A stretch of DNA of 64,000 nt from Tolypeutes matacus. Taxonomy: Eukaryota; Chordata; Mammalia; Cingulata; Chlamyphoridae. The translations under genes were made by a program, and so were the position numbers. Below, in pieces: positions 35,713 through 48,599 of the stretch. How positions within the stretch are numbered: position 1 is the stretch's first letter; each line of letters begins with the position of its first letter. The notes beneath the pieces are model-generated. The model was not told where the DNA came from, did not search any database, and saw nothing but the letters and a program-made list of their open reading frames with translations. The DNA lies in contig JAKSZT010054399.1 of the NCBI GenBank assembly GCA_026826555.1, positions 1,437,286-1,501,285 on the forward strand. Reading direction: 5' to 3'.

Positions 35713-36117
35713 TGTGTACCATACAATGGATTGGCCTAAACAATGGGACTTTATTAGCTTACAGTTTGGAGGCTAGGAGAAGTCCAAAATCAAGGTGTCA
35801 GCAAGGCGGTGCTTTCTCCCCCGAAGACTGTGGCATTCTGGGGCTGGCTGCTGGCAATCTTTGGTGGTGTCTTCTCTTTTCTCTTCTGGGTTCCACTGAC
35901 TCCCAGCTTCTGGCTGCTCCTAGTGGTTTCTCCTTCTGTGCCCGATTTCCTTTGCTTCTAAGGACTTCAGTCATTTTGATCGAAGGCCCACGCTCATTCA
36001 GTTTGGGCGCACCTTGACTAATAACATCTTCAAAGGTCCTAATCACTAATGGGCTCACACCCAAAGAGCCAGGGTGTGAATCATGTCTCTGTGGGGGACA
36101 TGATTCAGTCCCCAAAA
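35713..36117 (-). mobile_element. MaLR-like solo LTR (family A, copy 4), antisense
   Basis: It starts TGTGTACCATACAATGGATTG with GACTTTATTAGCTTACAGTT and is the reverse complement of family A. Exact 5-bp target duplications CCTAC lie at 35708-35712 and 36118-36122. It inserted exactly at the right-hand target duplication of the preceding LTR. Confidence 0.88.
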
Positions 36118-36122
36118 CCTAC

Positions 36123-38830
36123 TAATAGAGGTTTAGGTGGGAGGCTGCCTAGATTTTCCTTTTTGACTCCAATATAAAGTGTTAAACCTATCTACATCTG
36201 CTTTGTCAATGGTTCCTTAAGTTTAAGAATGGAGTGATCACTTAGCCCACCAGCCTGGATTCAAGTTAAATATATTGCCTATTCTTTTGTCTCCCAGAGG
36301 GAGCTTGCAGCTCCAGTTCAAGGTGGTAAGCCCCTAAGACACATAAATGTCTTTCTCCTACTAATGCTTTGAACTTGGTGGAATCTGAAGAAATGGCATT
36401 TCCAAGATCCTGGAATTTGGTGGATTCTTGCATTCATATTTTTAGATCCATACAATGCTTAAAGATACTTCAAATTATATTCAATTGAATTTTGGATTGT
36501 TTACATGGCTTTGTTGGACTTGAGGTGACAACAAACAAGATCATTCTACTGATTATTCCCTTGAGTTAGAAAGTGCCTTCTAACTAATGAGTTTACATTT
36601 ACTAGTTTCTGTTCTCTTCATTGGTATAAGTAAATCAGTTCCACCAGTACAATTAAATAACAACACTCAATAGACATGTTAGTTTGAACAATATAAAATT
36701 TTTCAAGTTAAAAACATTTAAATAATGACAATCTCTATATGGTTCATTTGAACACATATTATTCTATGAGGTGAAATATTTTGAATGGTTGCAGTGTAAT
36801 TTTTTTTCACCCCCTGAATTCAAATAAAGAGTCCACCTTAGCTTGACAGCAGGAGAAAGGTGACCTTCTTTAGGACCATGCCCACTGTCCAGTTTAGGAC
36901 CAAACTGTCCAAGAGCTTTTAGACCCAAGGTTGATTGGGATATGGACAATTATTTTCTTTACTGCTGGACAGACTCCCCCTCACGTCCTGCATGACCTCT
37001 GACCTCATGTTGAGTGAATGACCTCCCGTCGACACACAGACCTTTGGCCTGCCTTAATAAAGGAATTGCCTGCTTGGTGTAATGGACATCAGCTAGACAG
37101 GACTGCAAAGTTGTTTCCATTCATATCAGCCCACCACCCATATCTTTCCCAGTGAGATAGACTTGGTTCTGTCTTAATGAAATCAATTGAGGAGAAAATT
37201 TAGAAAACCCCGGGAAGAATGACTTATTTTGTTGGATAAAATTTGGGTCACAGGTTTTATTTACCCACATAACAAAGTGAATAGTTATGATGGTAATCTG
37301 TACAACTGCTTCTGTTTGTCCAAAATGTCTGACCAGAGTTTGTCTGGTGCCTATAAATTATGAAGGGATGCAAGTCACTTCAAAGGTAGCACAGAAGCTG
37401 CTGAAATAGGCACAGAATGTTCTGCTAAATCCACAACAGCCTCTATATGCCAAAGCATATATTCTCAGCTCTGCCTCACACCTGGCCTATGGCTTCTTAG
37501 AAGGTTCTGGAAGGGCTCACAGTGCCTCCTTGTCTGATCGGTCACTGCAGTGGAGCTGCCTGATTATGCCACTGCCTCCAGGTTCTCAGAGGAAGTTGCA
37601 TTCCAGTTCCTGACCCAGCAGGCTCAGAATCAGTCTCTTGTTAGTTTGCAATCTGCCAGGATCTGATATGTTTAGCTATCTGTGACACATTTATGACATT
37701 ATTTTCATTCAAATGATCTTGAAAATTGGCTTGCTGATCAGCTTCTTTTGTAAATGTAGAAGGAGCCTCAAGACACATATCAATGTGCGTGATAGGAATG
37801 CAATATAGTAATTTAGAAACAACAACCACAAACCATAACAGCCTTTCCCCGATTTTATAAAAATTGAATATTTCCTGAAATCAATGGGCCTAATTTGTCC
37901 CATGAGAATTACACACATACGCATACCTGCGTGCTCATGCAGTTTTGGTTTTCAGTTTGAGGAAGAATTTTTAAAAATTAAAAAAAAAGGGGGGGGGGAA
38001 CCCTTGGAGCTTTCTACTTATTTTAGAAAATTTGCCATTTCCAAAAATAAGTGCAAAAGAGATTGACATTGATTTCCAAATAGCATTCCATGTAAGGTAA
38101 TTTTGAGCTCTTTACCAGCAACAAGTTACTCTGTGTAATAATAAGAAACACTGTTTATTTTCCACCAAAGAGCTCAAAGCAGCTTTACAGACATTATCTC
38201 ATTTGGTTTTATAACAATCTACAAGATAAGACTGAAATAGACACGAAATTGACACCCCCACAGGAAATCACTACCTGGCATACATGTTGGAAACAAGCAT
38301 CCCCATCATGATTCCAAACTTCTTAGTTTATATTGGATAACCAAGATGGCAAGTTATAACAGCAGCCAACTTAAATTACAATGATCCAGTGTAAACACTG
38401 AGACCATGAGTAAAATGCTTTGAGCAGCAGACACTTGTACTCAGTTGAAGGATATCACTATATTTTTGTGTTGCATGCAAGGTTAGAAGAATAAAATTGG
38501 CATTGCAAAGAGATTCCTTATCTCCTAAAAAGATGACTGGTGCAACCACAGAGTTGTTGCCAGCTGCCTGTCATATTTAACAATGCTTTGTATTTTGCAA
38601 GTACTTACTGAGCATGGACACACTGCCTGAACAGGGCTGGTGCTAGTACATGTGAAAGGTGCCCTCCCTCCAGGTATTACAGATTAATTGGGAGATGATA
38701 CTTTATAGAGTCTTGGTAGTGGTCAAAGAACTTCCCTGCTGGCATACACAGGCTCCTAGGGCATTTAAATAGCCCCAAATGGATTTGATACATTGTGTTC
38801 ATTACACCCTCTGGGCAGTAAAATGTGACC
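36123..38830. other. Intergenic, no gene recognised
   Basis: About 2.7 kb without a recognisable gene. A/G homopolymer runs lie at 37979-37998. Around 38150-38240 there is a weak resemblance to an antisense MIR that I do not consider established. Confidence 0.45.
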
Positions 38831-38834
38831 CTTC

Positions 38835-39050
38835 AGATAACAGACTGCCTAGGTTCAAATTCCAGCTCCACTCTTACCACATGTGGGTCTTGGAGCAAGT
38901 TAATTAATGGCTCAGTGTCTCCGTTTTCTCATCTGCAAAATGGGAATTCTATTACCTGCTTCAGAAGGTGAAGATTATAAGCGTTATTAAAGTGCTTGCA
39001 ATAATGCCTAATGCATAGTAGCAGCTGTTAATCTTATTATTATTGTAATT
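38835..39050 (+). mobile_element. MIR element
   Basis: CTGCCTAGGTTCAAATTCCAG, TTTTCTCATCTGCAAAATGG, GCGTTATTAAAGTGCTTGCA and TAATGCATAGTAGCAGCTGT follow MIR order, ending in TTATTATTATTG. Confidence 0.8.
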
Positions 39051-39619
39051 GTTATTATAATTCCTCATTGTTATTTATCGCTTGGGCCAAAGGGCAGTTT
39101 CCTTAGCACACGAGGTCATGTCTCAGAGGCATTGCAAAGGCAGTGTGGGCATATGCATGTATGAGATTCAAAGCAAGACAGAAGAGAAGAGAGTAAAGAA
39201 ATGCGGTTAACAGTGTGACAAAAATAACAGGGTTTTTTTTCTGGAGGGGTGGTTCAAGGCAATGAAAATTGCACCAATCATCCAGCTGAAGCTGACTGGG
39301 GCTTCCCGCATTCCCTAAGCAGATGAGAGGGTCTGACCCTCATATGAAAAGACATCCACATAGTCGTACTGCTCTTGTGGCGAGAAGACATTTAAATAGC
39401 TTAATTATCCTAGATAAGTCACTTAAAAATACCAGGCTTCTTTTCCCTCACCCACTCAATTAGATTTCTGGAAATCTGAAATGTGTAACCTTAGGAGACA
39501 GGGACTTGGGGATCTTTCACATAGAAAGGACTCCAATTCATCTGATGCATGCAGGCATGCACCAACGAATAAAGTCATCTATGCCCATACATAAAATCTT
39601 CTGGTGTGACCCACATCCA

Positions 39620-39840
39620 TTTTATTTCATTTTTTAATTAAACTTTTTATTTGGAAATAATTTCAAACTTACAGGACAGTTGCAAAAATAATACAAAACC
39701 CAGACAGAGAACTCCAATGTCCCCCAAGCCTGATACTCTCATCCACCAACTTTTAACATTTTGCCACCTTTGCTGTGTCATTCTAATAATCCACCTATCT
39801 TTCTATCATCTATCTATCTCTCATTTCATTTTAGCATTCA
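39620..39840 (-). mobile_element. L1M-type 3' terminus, antisense
   Basis: AACTTTTTATTTGGAAATAA, TTTCAAACTTACAGGACAGT, AAAACCCAGACAGAGAACTCC and ACTTTTAACATTTTGCCACC, then a TCTATC-rich microsatellite, match the start of the same antisense L1 module seen at 20700. Confidence 0.8.
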
Positions 39841-40104
39841 CTTATGTAACAACGATAAATTATCACATATTGGGCAAGATGGTGGCAATAAATAGGTACG
39901 CATGGCAAAGTCCGCGCCCTCAAGCAATCGACAATGAAAAGGAAAAGATAATACCTGCACTACATTAACCCGTGTGCACTAATTAGAGTCAAAGTACCAG
40001 CTTGTTAGAGAAAGGATTTCTTTTAAACGTGCGGCCCACTTCTCTTGCATTCTCCTCAATATAAGGCATAGAGGGAAGGAAGGAACTGTAGGAACAGAAG
40101 GTGA

Positions 40105-40290
40105 GGCATTAAATGAGCACTTATTGTACCTGGAGCAGTTTACATAAATATTCCCATCTGATCCCCTACACCAGATCGGCCGATCACAGCACTATCACCA
40201 CCTGCGTTTTACAGCTGGCATTTTACACTTGGCCCGAGTCTCATAACCAGCAATGGGCAGAACCAGAGCTTCCATTCGGCTCTGCTGCAC
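40105..40290 (-). mobile_element. MIR fragment, antisense
   Basis: AATGAGCACTTATTGTACCTG, ATCACCACCTGCGTTTTACAG and CATAACCAGCAATGGGCAGA correspond to an antisense MIRb. Diverged. Confidence 0.6.
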
Positions 40291-41347
40291 CCCAGAGCCC
40301 TCGGCGTCCTCCCCAGGCTCCTGCACCGTCACATCGATATCGTGCGCAAAACTTCCCAGCCACGCCACGTCATCAGAACAGTCTTGATCCTACATGAGTA
40401 AACTAAGTAAAAAAGCTCCCACAAGACCAATGATTCAAAACAAGAAATATACGGAGGAAGGAAAGGAAGACAATCAAATGCTGGAAGCTGACAATCATGT
40501 CCCAATAAACACTCACTCGTTCTCAGCGGTTTTCTTAAGCATAGGTGATGGAATAGGTAGAACTCCAGCCACCCAATATGGTAATAGAAAATTATAGGTA
40601 AAAGTAGAGAGCATGTTTGAATTGTGCAGATGCCATGGAGATGCCTTAGTTTTTTTGTCTTGATACTTAAACATTATGCTTGTATCAAAAGAAAATACAT
40701 CAAAAATATATCGAAAAAGTTATCTCAAAATCTATCAAAATACAATGCCCCCATTTGCTTTTTTTTTTAATAGGAAGAGATGGGATCAGTGCATTTAGTA
40801 GGCAGTTTTGCCTGCCAAAAAGACAGACTGTCATTTTGAACAGAAGGAGAGAATTCCTGTTTTCTGGGTCAGACACATTCTCAGCACGTGGGCAGTGAAA
40901 TGTCACTCCCATTTCTCCTTCCCCCTCTGGCCCTATTTATTTATTGTTTTGGTTACATTCATTGGCTTCTTGTTTTTAGTGCATACCGCAGCAATTCACA
41001 AAGTCAACCATTCTAATACAGACTGAAACATAAATAAAGAGTTTTAATAAAGAAAGAATGGAGTTTATTGTCAGAATAGTAACTAATTTGTAATGATAAA
41101 AATTCTAACCAGACAAAGTAGGGTCATGATGGAGGTCAGGAAGAGAAGGATCCTACATCTAGGCAAAATCGGAGTGTTTTCGTCTAAATCCCATAGGTGT
41201 GAATACAATCACATTCACTGGATTGATTATTTAGATAAAAGTCCCTTTCCAGAACTGGGATTATGCACATTGGCTATCACCGTTGATTCAATCAACAGAT
41301 TAACCGACCCATCTTTATTTCACACGGAGCTGTTGAAACACAAATTT
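40291..41347. other. Intergenic, no feature recognised
   Basis: No recognisable gene, RNA or repeat. Confidence 0.45.
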
Positions 41348-41357
41348 AAACCCTTCA

Positions 41358-41555
41358 GGGAAGCGGCTGTGGCTCAATCGGTGGGGCTCCCGTTTACCAT
41401 ATGGGAGGCCCCGGGTTCGGTTCCCGGGGCCTCATGGTGAGGGCGGGCCTGCCTGAGCGGCGTGGTTAGCTGACACAGCGAGCACAAGCAGCAAGGGGGG
41501 GATAAATGAATAAATAAATAAAATCTTTAAAAAATAAAAAAATAAAAAAAAAGAT
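41358..41555 (+). mobile_element. DAS-type SINE with near-canonical pol III boxes
   Basis: A single tRNA-like unit begins GGGAAGCGGCTGTGGCTCAA and contains the B box GGGTTCGGTTCCC. A GC-rich body and an A/T-rich tail follow. Exact 10-bp target duplications AAACCCTTCA lie at 41348-41357 and 41556-41565. It looks like one of the younger SINEs here. Confidence 0.92.
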
Positions 41556-41565
41556 AAACCCTTCA

Positions 41566-42765
41566 AAGGAGCTGGCTTCCCCATCTCTCCGTGCTAGCTG
41601 GTTAGAGCACGTCAGTCCTACAGCTGTTTTGTGATGGAGCCAGGCTTGGGAGCCGGTGGAAGGAGGCCCTTCTCCCTACAACAGAGCCTCGCTGGTGCTG
41701 GGCTCTGAAGAGCCAGTGAAGGTCAATATTGACTTAGATTTCTCCAACATCCGTCTCAGGAGTGCAAAGCAACTAACATTAATTAAATTAGATTCTCCCG
41801 TATTTAAACTATGCTTTAAGAGTACGACAAAGCACATTCAGGACTTTGTGGTAGCCCAGCAGCCAGAGCAGTGACTGACCCCTCGCTGGCACTGAGCAAA
41901 TACTTGCTGAACAAACAGATACATGAATGAACGAATTTAGAAATCGTCAAACTCTCAGTGTTAAGTATCTCGTTAGAGACACCAAAATTCCCAGTATACT
42001 TTGTTTTCTAGAGCTTTTGTACTAAAAGAATCTGGATCCATTAGATCTTTTAATCTGAAAGAATTCCACTGTAATATAGAGAAAATAAATACAATTGTTC
42101 TTTTCATGTTTTCTAACTTTTCACAGTGAAATTAAGTGACTGGCCAGGGTAAATCCAGAGCAAACAGTCAGAAACAGAATGGAGGCCCCTGCCCTTAGAG
42201 GTCAGTATTTTACAATCTCCTTCTCCACGGCTCATTAATTTGCAATTTGCTAAACTAGCAATATAAAAGCCAGAAGAAAATACTAAAAGCAAATGAAGGA
42301 TTTATTTGATTTACCTCTGGGTTCTCTGGTCCATGTACATTATTGATTCTTGATTATCTCAGCTAAATTGGGCAAGGAATAAACAAATCCCCTGTATGAT
42401 TATTTTCATTTTAGCCAATTAATTAAACCTCTTCATCAAAGACAGATGCCTGCTCCTCCCTCCTGGCCTGAAAAGTAGCAGGCGCTCATGTGGTCGCTGA
42501 AGACATCAATGGGGACCGTGGTCAACTGGAGAAGAGAGGCCCCTGTCCCATTTCTGTGGACCCCACAAGCACCCGAGACTCCTAGAAAGAAAGAAGTCAG
42601 GCATGGCTGAGATGGGATTTCCCACCTGCCTGGTGGCATAGGGGCTCAGAGTCTGGGTTAAGCACATTTAAATAAAGAACTGGGACATTTCCCATACGTC
42701 CATTTAGAGATGCAGCATTATGCCTACTTCAACAGTCAGGGATCATCTATCCCACTGTATTCCCC
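41566..42765. other. Intergenic, no feature recognised
   Basis: No recognisable gene, RNA or repeat. Confidence 0.45.
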
Positions 42766-42769
42766 CGGC

Positions 42770-43180
42770 TCCAGCTGCCTTCGTCTACTCTGTCTTCTTA
42801 TAACCCACCCCATACCTTACCACTTTGGATGTAATCCCAGGTCTAAGTACCTCCCCAGAGCTGACACATCTTTCAAGACTCAGCTAGAATCCCACATCCT
42901 TTAAGAAGCCTTTCTAGATAGCCCTGGTCAGAATTAACCTCTTCTTTAGTTACACGCAACGTTTTATATCTCCATTTTGTATTTCCCCAACTTGCCTTGC
43001 ATTTTATAATTGTGCAATGTGTAGTCTTTTGCAGATCACGAATTCCTGGTGGACAGGATAGCTTCGCTATTTCATTTGTCCTTTAGCCCTGACCCCACCA
43101 CCTCTTCACTCCCCACTCCGGCACGTTGCCTTGACCCTGGAAGCTTTCCGATAATATTTTGTTGAATTTAATCCAATCTC
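42770..43180 (+). mobile_element. Probable LINE-2 fragment
   Basis: TCTTTCAAGACTCAGCTAGAATCC, AAGAAGCCTTTCTAGATAGC and GCATTTTATAATTGTGCAATG follow the general L2 3' layout but are very diverged. Confidence 0.45.
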
Positions 43181-44570
43181 AGGCTCTAGTCACTCAGAGG
43201 AGGCAGATACATAACCAAATTGAAACAATCACAGAAGGATTGGGAGGAGGAGAACTTTAATTTGAATCCCAAAGGAGTGGAGAGCTAATTTTTATAAATG
43301 CTCTAGTTAATATTTTGCAAACAGGGCCATACTCTAGAGGCTTGAAAAGAGTAGGGAACTTCCCAAAGCCCATAATTTCTCTCAGGAGTGGTTCACCCTG
43401 TGGAAAAGCTGACTGAACAATTTCTTTTCATTCATGCAAAAAAAAAATCTCATTAATGGGCTTCATTAATCCGGAATTTGAAATATTTGAATAGTGCATT
43501 TTTCTTTAAAGAGCAAGTTCACATATTTAAAACCTATTTTATCCTAACACAATCTTTTGATGTATGTACCAATCCCAATTTGAGGAAGAAATAAGATCAG
43601 AGAAGGTAAAGAACTCGTCTCCATCCAGGTCTTCCTTTAAAATTTCCCCCGCTAAACCAGAGTCCACCGAAGAGCCTCATCAAAATCAAAGTTAAAATTC
43701 ATTTAGCCTACAGATCCATCTTATGCTTGAATTATCTCTAAACCTTGACTATAAAATGGCAGGGTTGAGATCAATCTTTATTAAACACATTAGCAGTGTA
43801 AAAAGATTAAATGGAGAATTTAAAAATTACTTTAGTGAACGCACTTGAGAAATTTGTTCCTATAGAAGCAAGATTATTGTGAAATAAAAATAAACCAGGG
43901 GTATTGGTGAATATTAACTTGTCAGTGAACTAGGTTAATTACTTGTCATCCTTGTATATTCACTAGAGCAAATCCTCGAAGGACTGTTATCAGATGCTGC
44001 TTGATTAGCCTAACTTGAGTTCATATGTACTTGAAAGCAATAAAACCATATTTCTTTAAAGTGGAGTCTATATTTAGTCTGGTCTCTCACCCAGTTAGTT
44101 AAAAAAAAAAAAAAAGAAAAGCGACACTTTACTGTATTTCTTTGTTAGACTTTGCTCCACAACAGCCTGACTTTATTAGGAAAAGTCCAAATCCTCAGCT
44201 TCCGTAGAAGAATAAAGACTCTTTGCCCCATGCGATAGAACTTAGCTGTATAATCATATTTTTCCCTAAAGAAAATTCAAGAGCCAAAAATATCACATGA
44301 AATGAATTTTAAAGGAGCCAAATCTTGGTTTTATAAGAATTCAACAATGTTAGAGAAGGGCAAAGGGTTTTGTAAAAGCTGAAATAAAAGCCCCGCTTAT
44401 GTGAACAAGCTTTTGGGGGTGGGGGGTATTTTTCAGAAATCTCTTTTCTGGGGAGTTTTTGTGAAGCATAAAAATGAAGCACTATTCCTTGTGAACTCAC
44501 GAAGGTAGTTGAGCAGAAATGACGATTCTCTTTACTTTGGCCCTTGCCACCTCAGATTGCTGCAGCCACA
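43181..44570. other. Intergenic, no feature recognised
   Basis: No recognisable gene. An A-run lies at 44101-44115. Confidence 0.45.
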
Positions 44571-44575
44571 TTACA

Positions 44576-44746
44576 GAGCAAGGACTTGAATCTTATATTT
44601 TGGAAAAGCTTGATTTCTATGGTTAGAAATCTTTTCAAGATAATAAAATTTATCCCAAGAAGTCCACAGAGTTCCAAGCATGCCAACGGATGATACTTAC
44701 CATAGAAATCAAGCTTTTCCAAAAAATAAAATTATAGTCCTTGCTC
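44576..44746. repeat. Imperfect inverted repeat with about 50-bp arms
   Basis: The left arm (44576-44626) and right arm (44697-44746) are inverted copies, with a perfect 26-bp core at 44598-44623 and 44699-44724. Matching outer parts begin GAGCAAGGACT on the left and end AGTCCTTGCTC on the right. The spacer is about 70 bp. On RNA or single-stranded DNA this would form a strong hairpin. It is not a known repeat family to me. Confidence 0.9.
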
Positions 44747-44891
44747 AGCCTATCGCTGACTCCCCAGAAAGCATCCTGTCACCCTAATCCCCAAGCCCAC
44801 CCCCACACTGTCCTCCTAATATACCCTGTCCCTGTGTCTCCTGCTTCTTGATCTCTGTGGTCCAAATGCCCCCATCAGGGTGCCATACCTT

Positions 44892-45060
44892 CTAGGCCAG
44901 TACTTTACAAACTTTATTGTGCTTCCAAACCTCGTGGGAAACTTGTTAAAATTCAGATTCTGCTTGACCAGATAAGGTTGGGTCTTGCCATTCTGCATTA
45001 CTAACAAGGTCTCATGTTGCTGAACCTGTTGATTCATGAACCACACTCTGAGCAGCAAAC
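44892..45060 (+). mobile_element. MER20-like hAT DNA transposon
   Basis: CTTTACAAACTTTATTGTGC, AACTTGTTAAAATTCAGATT, TTCTGCATTACTAACAAGGT and ATGAACCACACTCTGAGCAG follow the MER20 consensus across its length. MER20 is a non-autonomous hAT-Charlie element. Termini are decayed. Confidence 0.78.
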
Positions 45061-45164
45061 ATCTAGACAAGTTGACCTTTGTTGTCTACTTCTTCCCTTT
45101 GCAAATACTAAACGTTTACCCTAAATTAAGGTAATTTGCTTTCCTTCTTCAGAGTCTAGTGATA

Positions 45165-45335
45165 CAAGAGGACATGCTGTAAAATGAGAAGACCCGGGTT
45201 AGTCCTAGACCTCAGGCTCTTCATCTGTAAGTGGGCAGTAAGAGTCACTGCATGCAGAATAGGAGTGAGGAAAATGTGAAAGTGTTTGTGAACATAAACT
45301 GTCAAGTGCCTTGTAAATATTAGTGACTCTATAAT
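45165..45335 (+). mobile_element. MIR fragment
   Basis: GAAGACCCGGGTTAGTCCTAG, GGCTCTTCATCTGTAAGTGG and TGTCAAGTGCCTTGTAAATA match MIR order. Confidence 0.6.
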
Positions 45336-46540
45336 GCCATCTGGAGGGAGCCAGAGAGGAACATCTAATATCAGGACCTCATCTGCTCACTCCACAATGG
45401 AGGAGACATTGTAAATATTATTGCTGTATCTTAGGACTTTATTGGCTATATTTTACTTATGGATGGGGGTAATTGTGCCAAAGGCAGGTGCCCAAGCACC
45501 ACCATCTTACTCTTGTTTCTTGTCCTGTACTTGGGGCAGCCCAGCCTTGCCTTGTTTCATTTATTTTCTGTCTCTAACTTGCATGTAGCTGGGAGTAGCT
45601 TTGTCTGCAGAAATGGCTTGCTCTCTTTGAACTTGCTCCCGGACCTCCTGATCTGAGTATGTTTTGCCCAAGATTTCAAATCTTGGTAGTTGGATGAGTA
45701 GGTGGGAGCAGGAGATCCCCATTTTCCAGGAGACTTGCCTTGGGTTCAGGTTCTTCTGCATCTATTAGTTTCCAATTTTGTAGTGGCAGGGCAGGATTCG
45801 GGACCTTGCAGGTTCCCCGCCTTAATAACAGTGCTAACGAAACTTCGGTCATAACTTCTAACCCAGACTCCTTCATTTGTTTTAGCATTGTGAGAATTCT
45901 AGGTGCCCGTAGCATAAACACTTGACTAGATTTTTTTTTATATATATTTGTAAAAAAGACCAGCACTGATTTGAAAAATGGGACCACTGTCACTTTATTT
46001 AGAAATCAATGATGTGTCTAAATCTCTACGAGCACTTCCACCCCTGGGTGGACGCTGATTGATCCCTCGATTCCACCCCACCCCTCATGCTTTGTAGAAG
46101 AGCATCAAGGCTTGGGGAATTGCTCTCAGTTTCAAGGTGGACCCTGATCAGTCTCAATTGGTCATGATAATCCCACTCCTTTGGCTAGCAATTGGTTCTG
46201 GAACCCAGGCCTGGGTTGTCACATCATGGTTTAGGGACAGTTGTGTGGCCAGGTTAGGCCTGAGCAGCTGAAGGGAAAGACTCTTTGATCTCTCTCTCTC
46301 ACCCCACACGTGGACAGGGAGTCATTCAGCCCTGTTTCTTCAAGGAAGCCACCTGCAACCTTGAACAGAGCCAGAATGGAGCAAACACTACAGAGGGAAG
46401 GGTGGAGAGACAAAAAGAACCTGACACTTTGCTGATGTCGTGAAACTGTGGGATCCATCAACCCTGAAGTCACTTCCTGTTACCTGAAGCTTAAAGCATC
46501 CAGAGGGATAAATAGCCTGTATCCAGAGCATTCCAGTCTT
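45336..46540. other. Intergenic, no feature recognised
   Basis: No recognisable gene, RNA or repeat. GGGTGGA at 46047-46053 and TCCACCC at 46071-46077 form a short inverted pair. Confidence 0.45.
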
Positions 46541-46544
46541 GCCA

Positions 46545-46760
46545 TAATGAGAATTCATTCATTTATTTAGCAAAGATTTTTCAGAGCATCTTTTATATAC
46601 ATGGCTCAGTTCTAAATATTAAGGATACAACAAATTAGACACAATTCCTGAGCTCAGGGAATTCCTGAGCTCATATTCTAGTAGAAGAGATGGAAATGTA
46701 AATAGATAATTGCAATTCATCACAATAAATGTAAGTAGAGGATACAATATGTACATGTAA
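46545..46760 (-). mobile_element. LINE-2 3' fragment, antisense
   Basis: CATTCATTTATTTAGCAAAG, CATGGCTCAGTTCTAAATAT and CATATTCTAGTAGAAGAGAT are diverged antisense L2. A tandem ATTCCTGAGCTCA (46644-46656 and 46661-46673) lies inside it. Confidence 0.55.
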
Positions 46761-48595
46761 GCTAGAGTTGAACTATTGTGATTAAACACATAGGCCATAA
46801 ATTGAAGGATGCTGGGTACATAGGGCTTCAGACATATCTGGTCAGGAGCAATTTCTCCTCCTCAAATGGAGCCTAGTCAAGGTTTGTTACCATAACATTA
46901 ATCAATCCCCATTTCCTTCCAGTTACTGGAATGGAGGGAGAAGGCAGAGGCAGGCAGAAAATCTACAGGTACTCCAATGTGTGTAGCAATTCCTCAACCC
47001 CTGCTGTCCCATCACCCTCTGCTGAGTCATATATTGATCCTAAATTCAGCAATAGAATTCAGGTGCCTATAACTCTCATTGTCACATGAACACATCGATT
47101 TTCATTGAGACGTTCTTTGACTCCTAAAAAAAAATGTTTTGAGCAAGAAACCATACATTTGAAAGGACCTTGCAGTCCACCCCACCTCTCAGATCTCTGT
47201 AAAGAAGTAAAGATAGAAGAAACATGCTCTGGACACTTAAAAAGCTTCATACACATAAAAAATGTTTCTTTTCTTTAGCTCGTTTTAATAATTCTTGATC
47301 AGACCGTAGATGAGAGAGATTTGAAATCACAACCACTGGAAAGACATAGACCTAGATGTTCAGAGGCACACACTGATTCAATGTGAATATTACCATTGAA
47401 CACTTAAGAAACACTTATTCATTGCACTGAGGAAAGGCTTATGACCAAATGATTTCTCTGATGTCATGAAAACATAGAAAATCTTCTCTTCTCCCTGGTA
47501 CAAATGAGGTGAACCTGCTGTCATCGCAGCCATCTCTGCTGGCCATGGTTGGCATTTGTCAGTATGTGATCCCCAGGTCAACGAGAGTTTAGGTAGCAGC
47601 CTCTTCTCCCCTGACTCTCCCGTGACATCCCGTCACTCTTGGGCAAGAAGTAAGGATGACAAATCTTTCTGCAAGAAATACTTTTGGTTCTAAAAAGACT
47701 TGCTCCAGGATTGCTATTTATAATGACTTGAGTTTTGACTCCAGAGAAATTTCACAAAGAGGTCAATTTTCTTTGTTTCAAAATATTTCCATATTGTATC
47801 TTTCCTTTGTCTCGGGATTCATGGAATATGAAAAGAAAAAAAAACAACAACAACACTTTTTTCAGCCAGACTATATTGTACAGCCTAAAAGAGTCGCTTT
47901 GTGTAGAAACAGCTGGAATTATCCAGTATCATTTTTTCTTGCCTCAAGTAAATCAGAATATATATAAGAACACAAATTGTAAAAATATCTTTGATTCACA
48001 GCTAAATTCACATCATTTTTTGATTAGAGACTGACAGTCTAATATGACTGTAAAAGGAATCAGAATCTGTAATGCTAAGTAGTTATTTTGAATGTGAACA
48101 CAAGACTCTACCTCCCTTCTAATCTTTAGTTAAAACACCCACATTTTATATCATATTTTTAATATGTAGCATCAGGAACACTAATTGTCAGAACAGAGGC
48201 TTTGACAAAGGTTTTGTTTTCAGAACTGGCGTTTTTTTTGTTGTTGTTGTTGATTTGTTTTAGAGCATGATTAACGTATTAGTCTTTTGAAAACATGTTG
48301 AGAAAAATTTTAGTTCATTGTTTACAGAGCTAGAAGTTTCAGGGGAAGATCTTTTCTTCGCATCCATGCATGAGTTGTGCGAGGTGAAAAGACAGGAAGG
48401 AAGGGAGAATGTTCTCTTTTCTCTGGCGGCTGAACGATTTGCTTCTCCCTGAGCTCTATATGGAGAGTCTATGTGTAGTTTAAAGGGTATCAGTTATTAG
48501 CTGAGCAATACACTCTAATACACCCGGAGGAAAAGACCTGTTTACAAACATATCCAATACCTATTTTTGGAATTCATAACCAATATCAAACAGCT
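46761..48595. other. Intergenic, no feature recognised
   Basis: No recognisable gene or RNA. A short AAC-rich tract at 47835-47853 and a TTG repeat at 48239-48252 are the only simple repeats. Confidence 0.45.
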
Positions 48596-48599
48596 ACAG

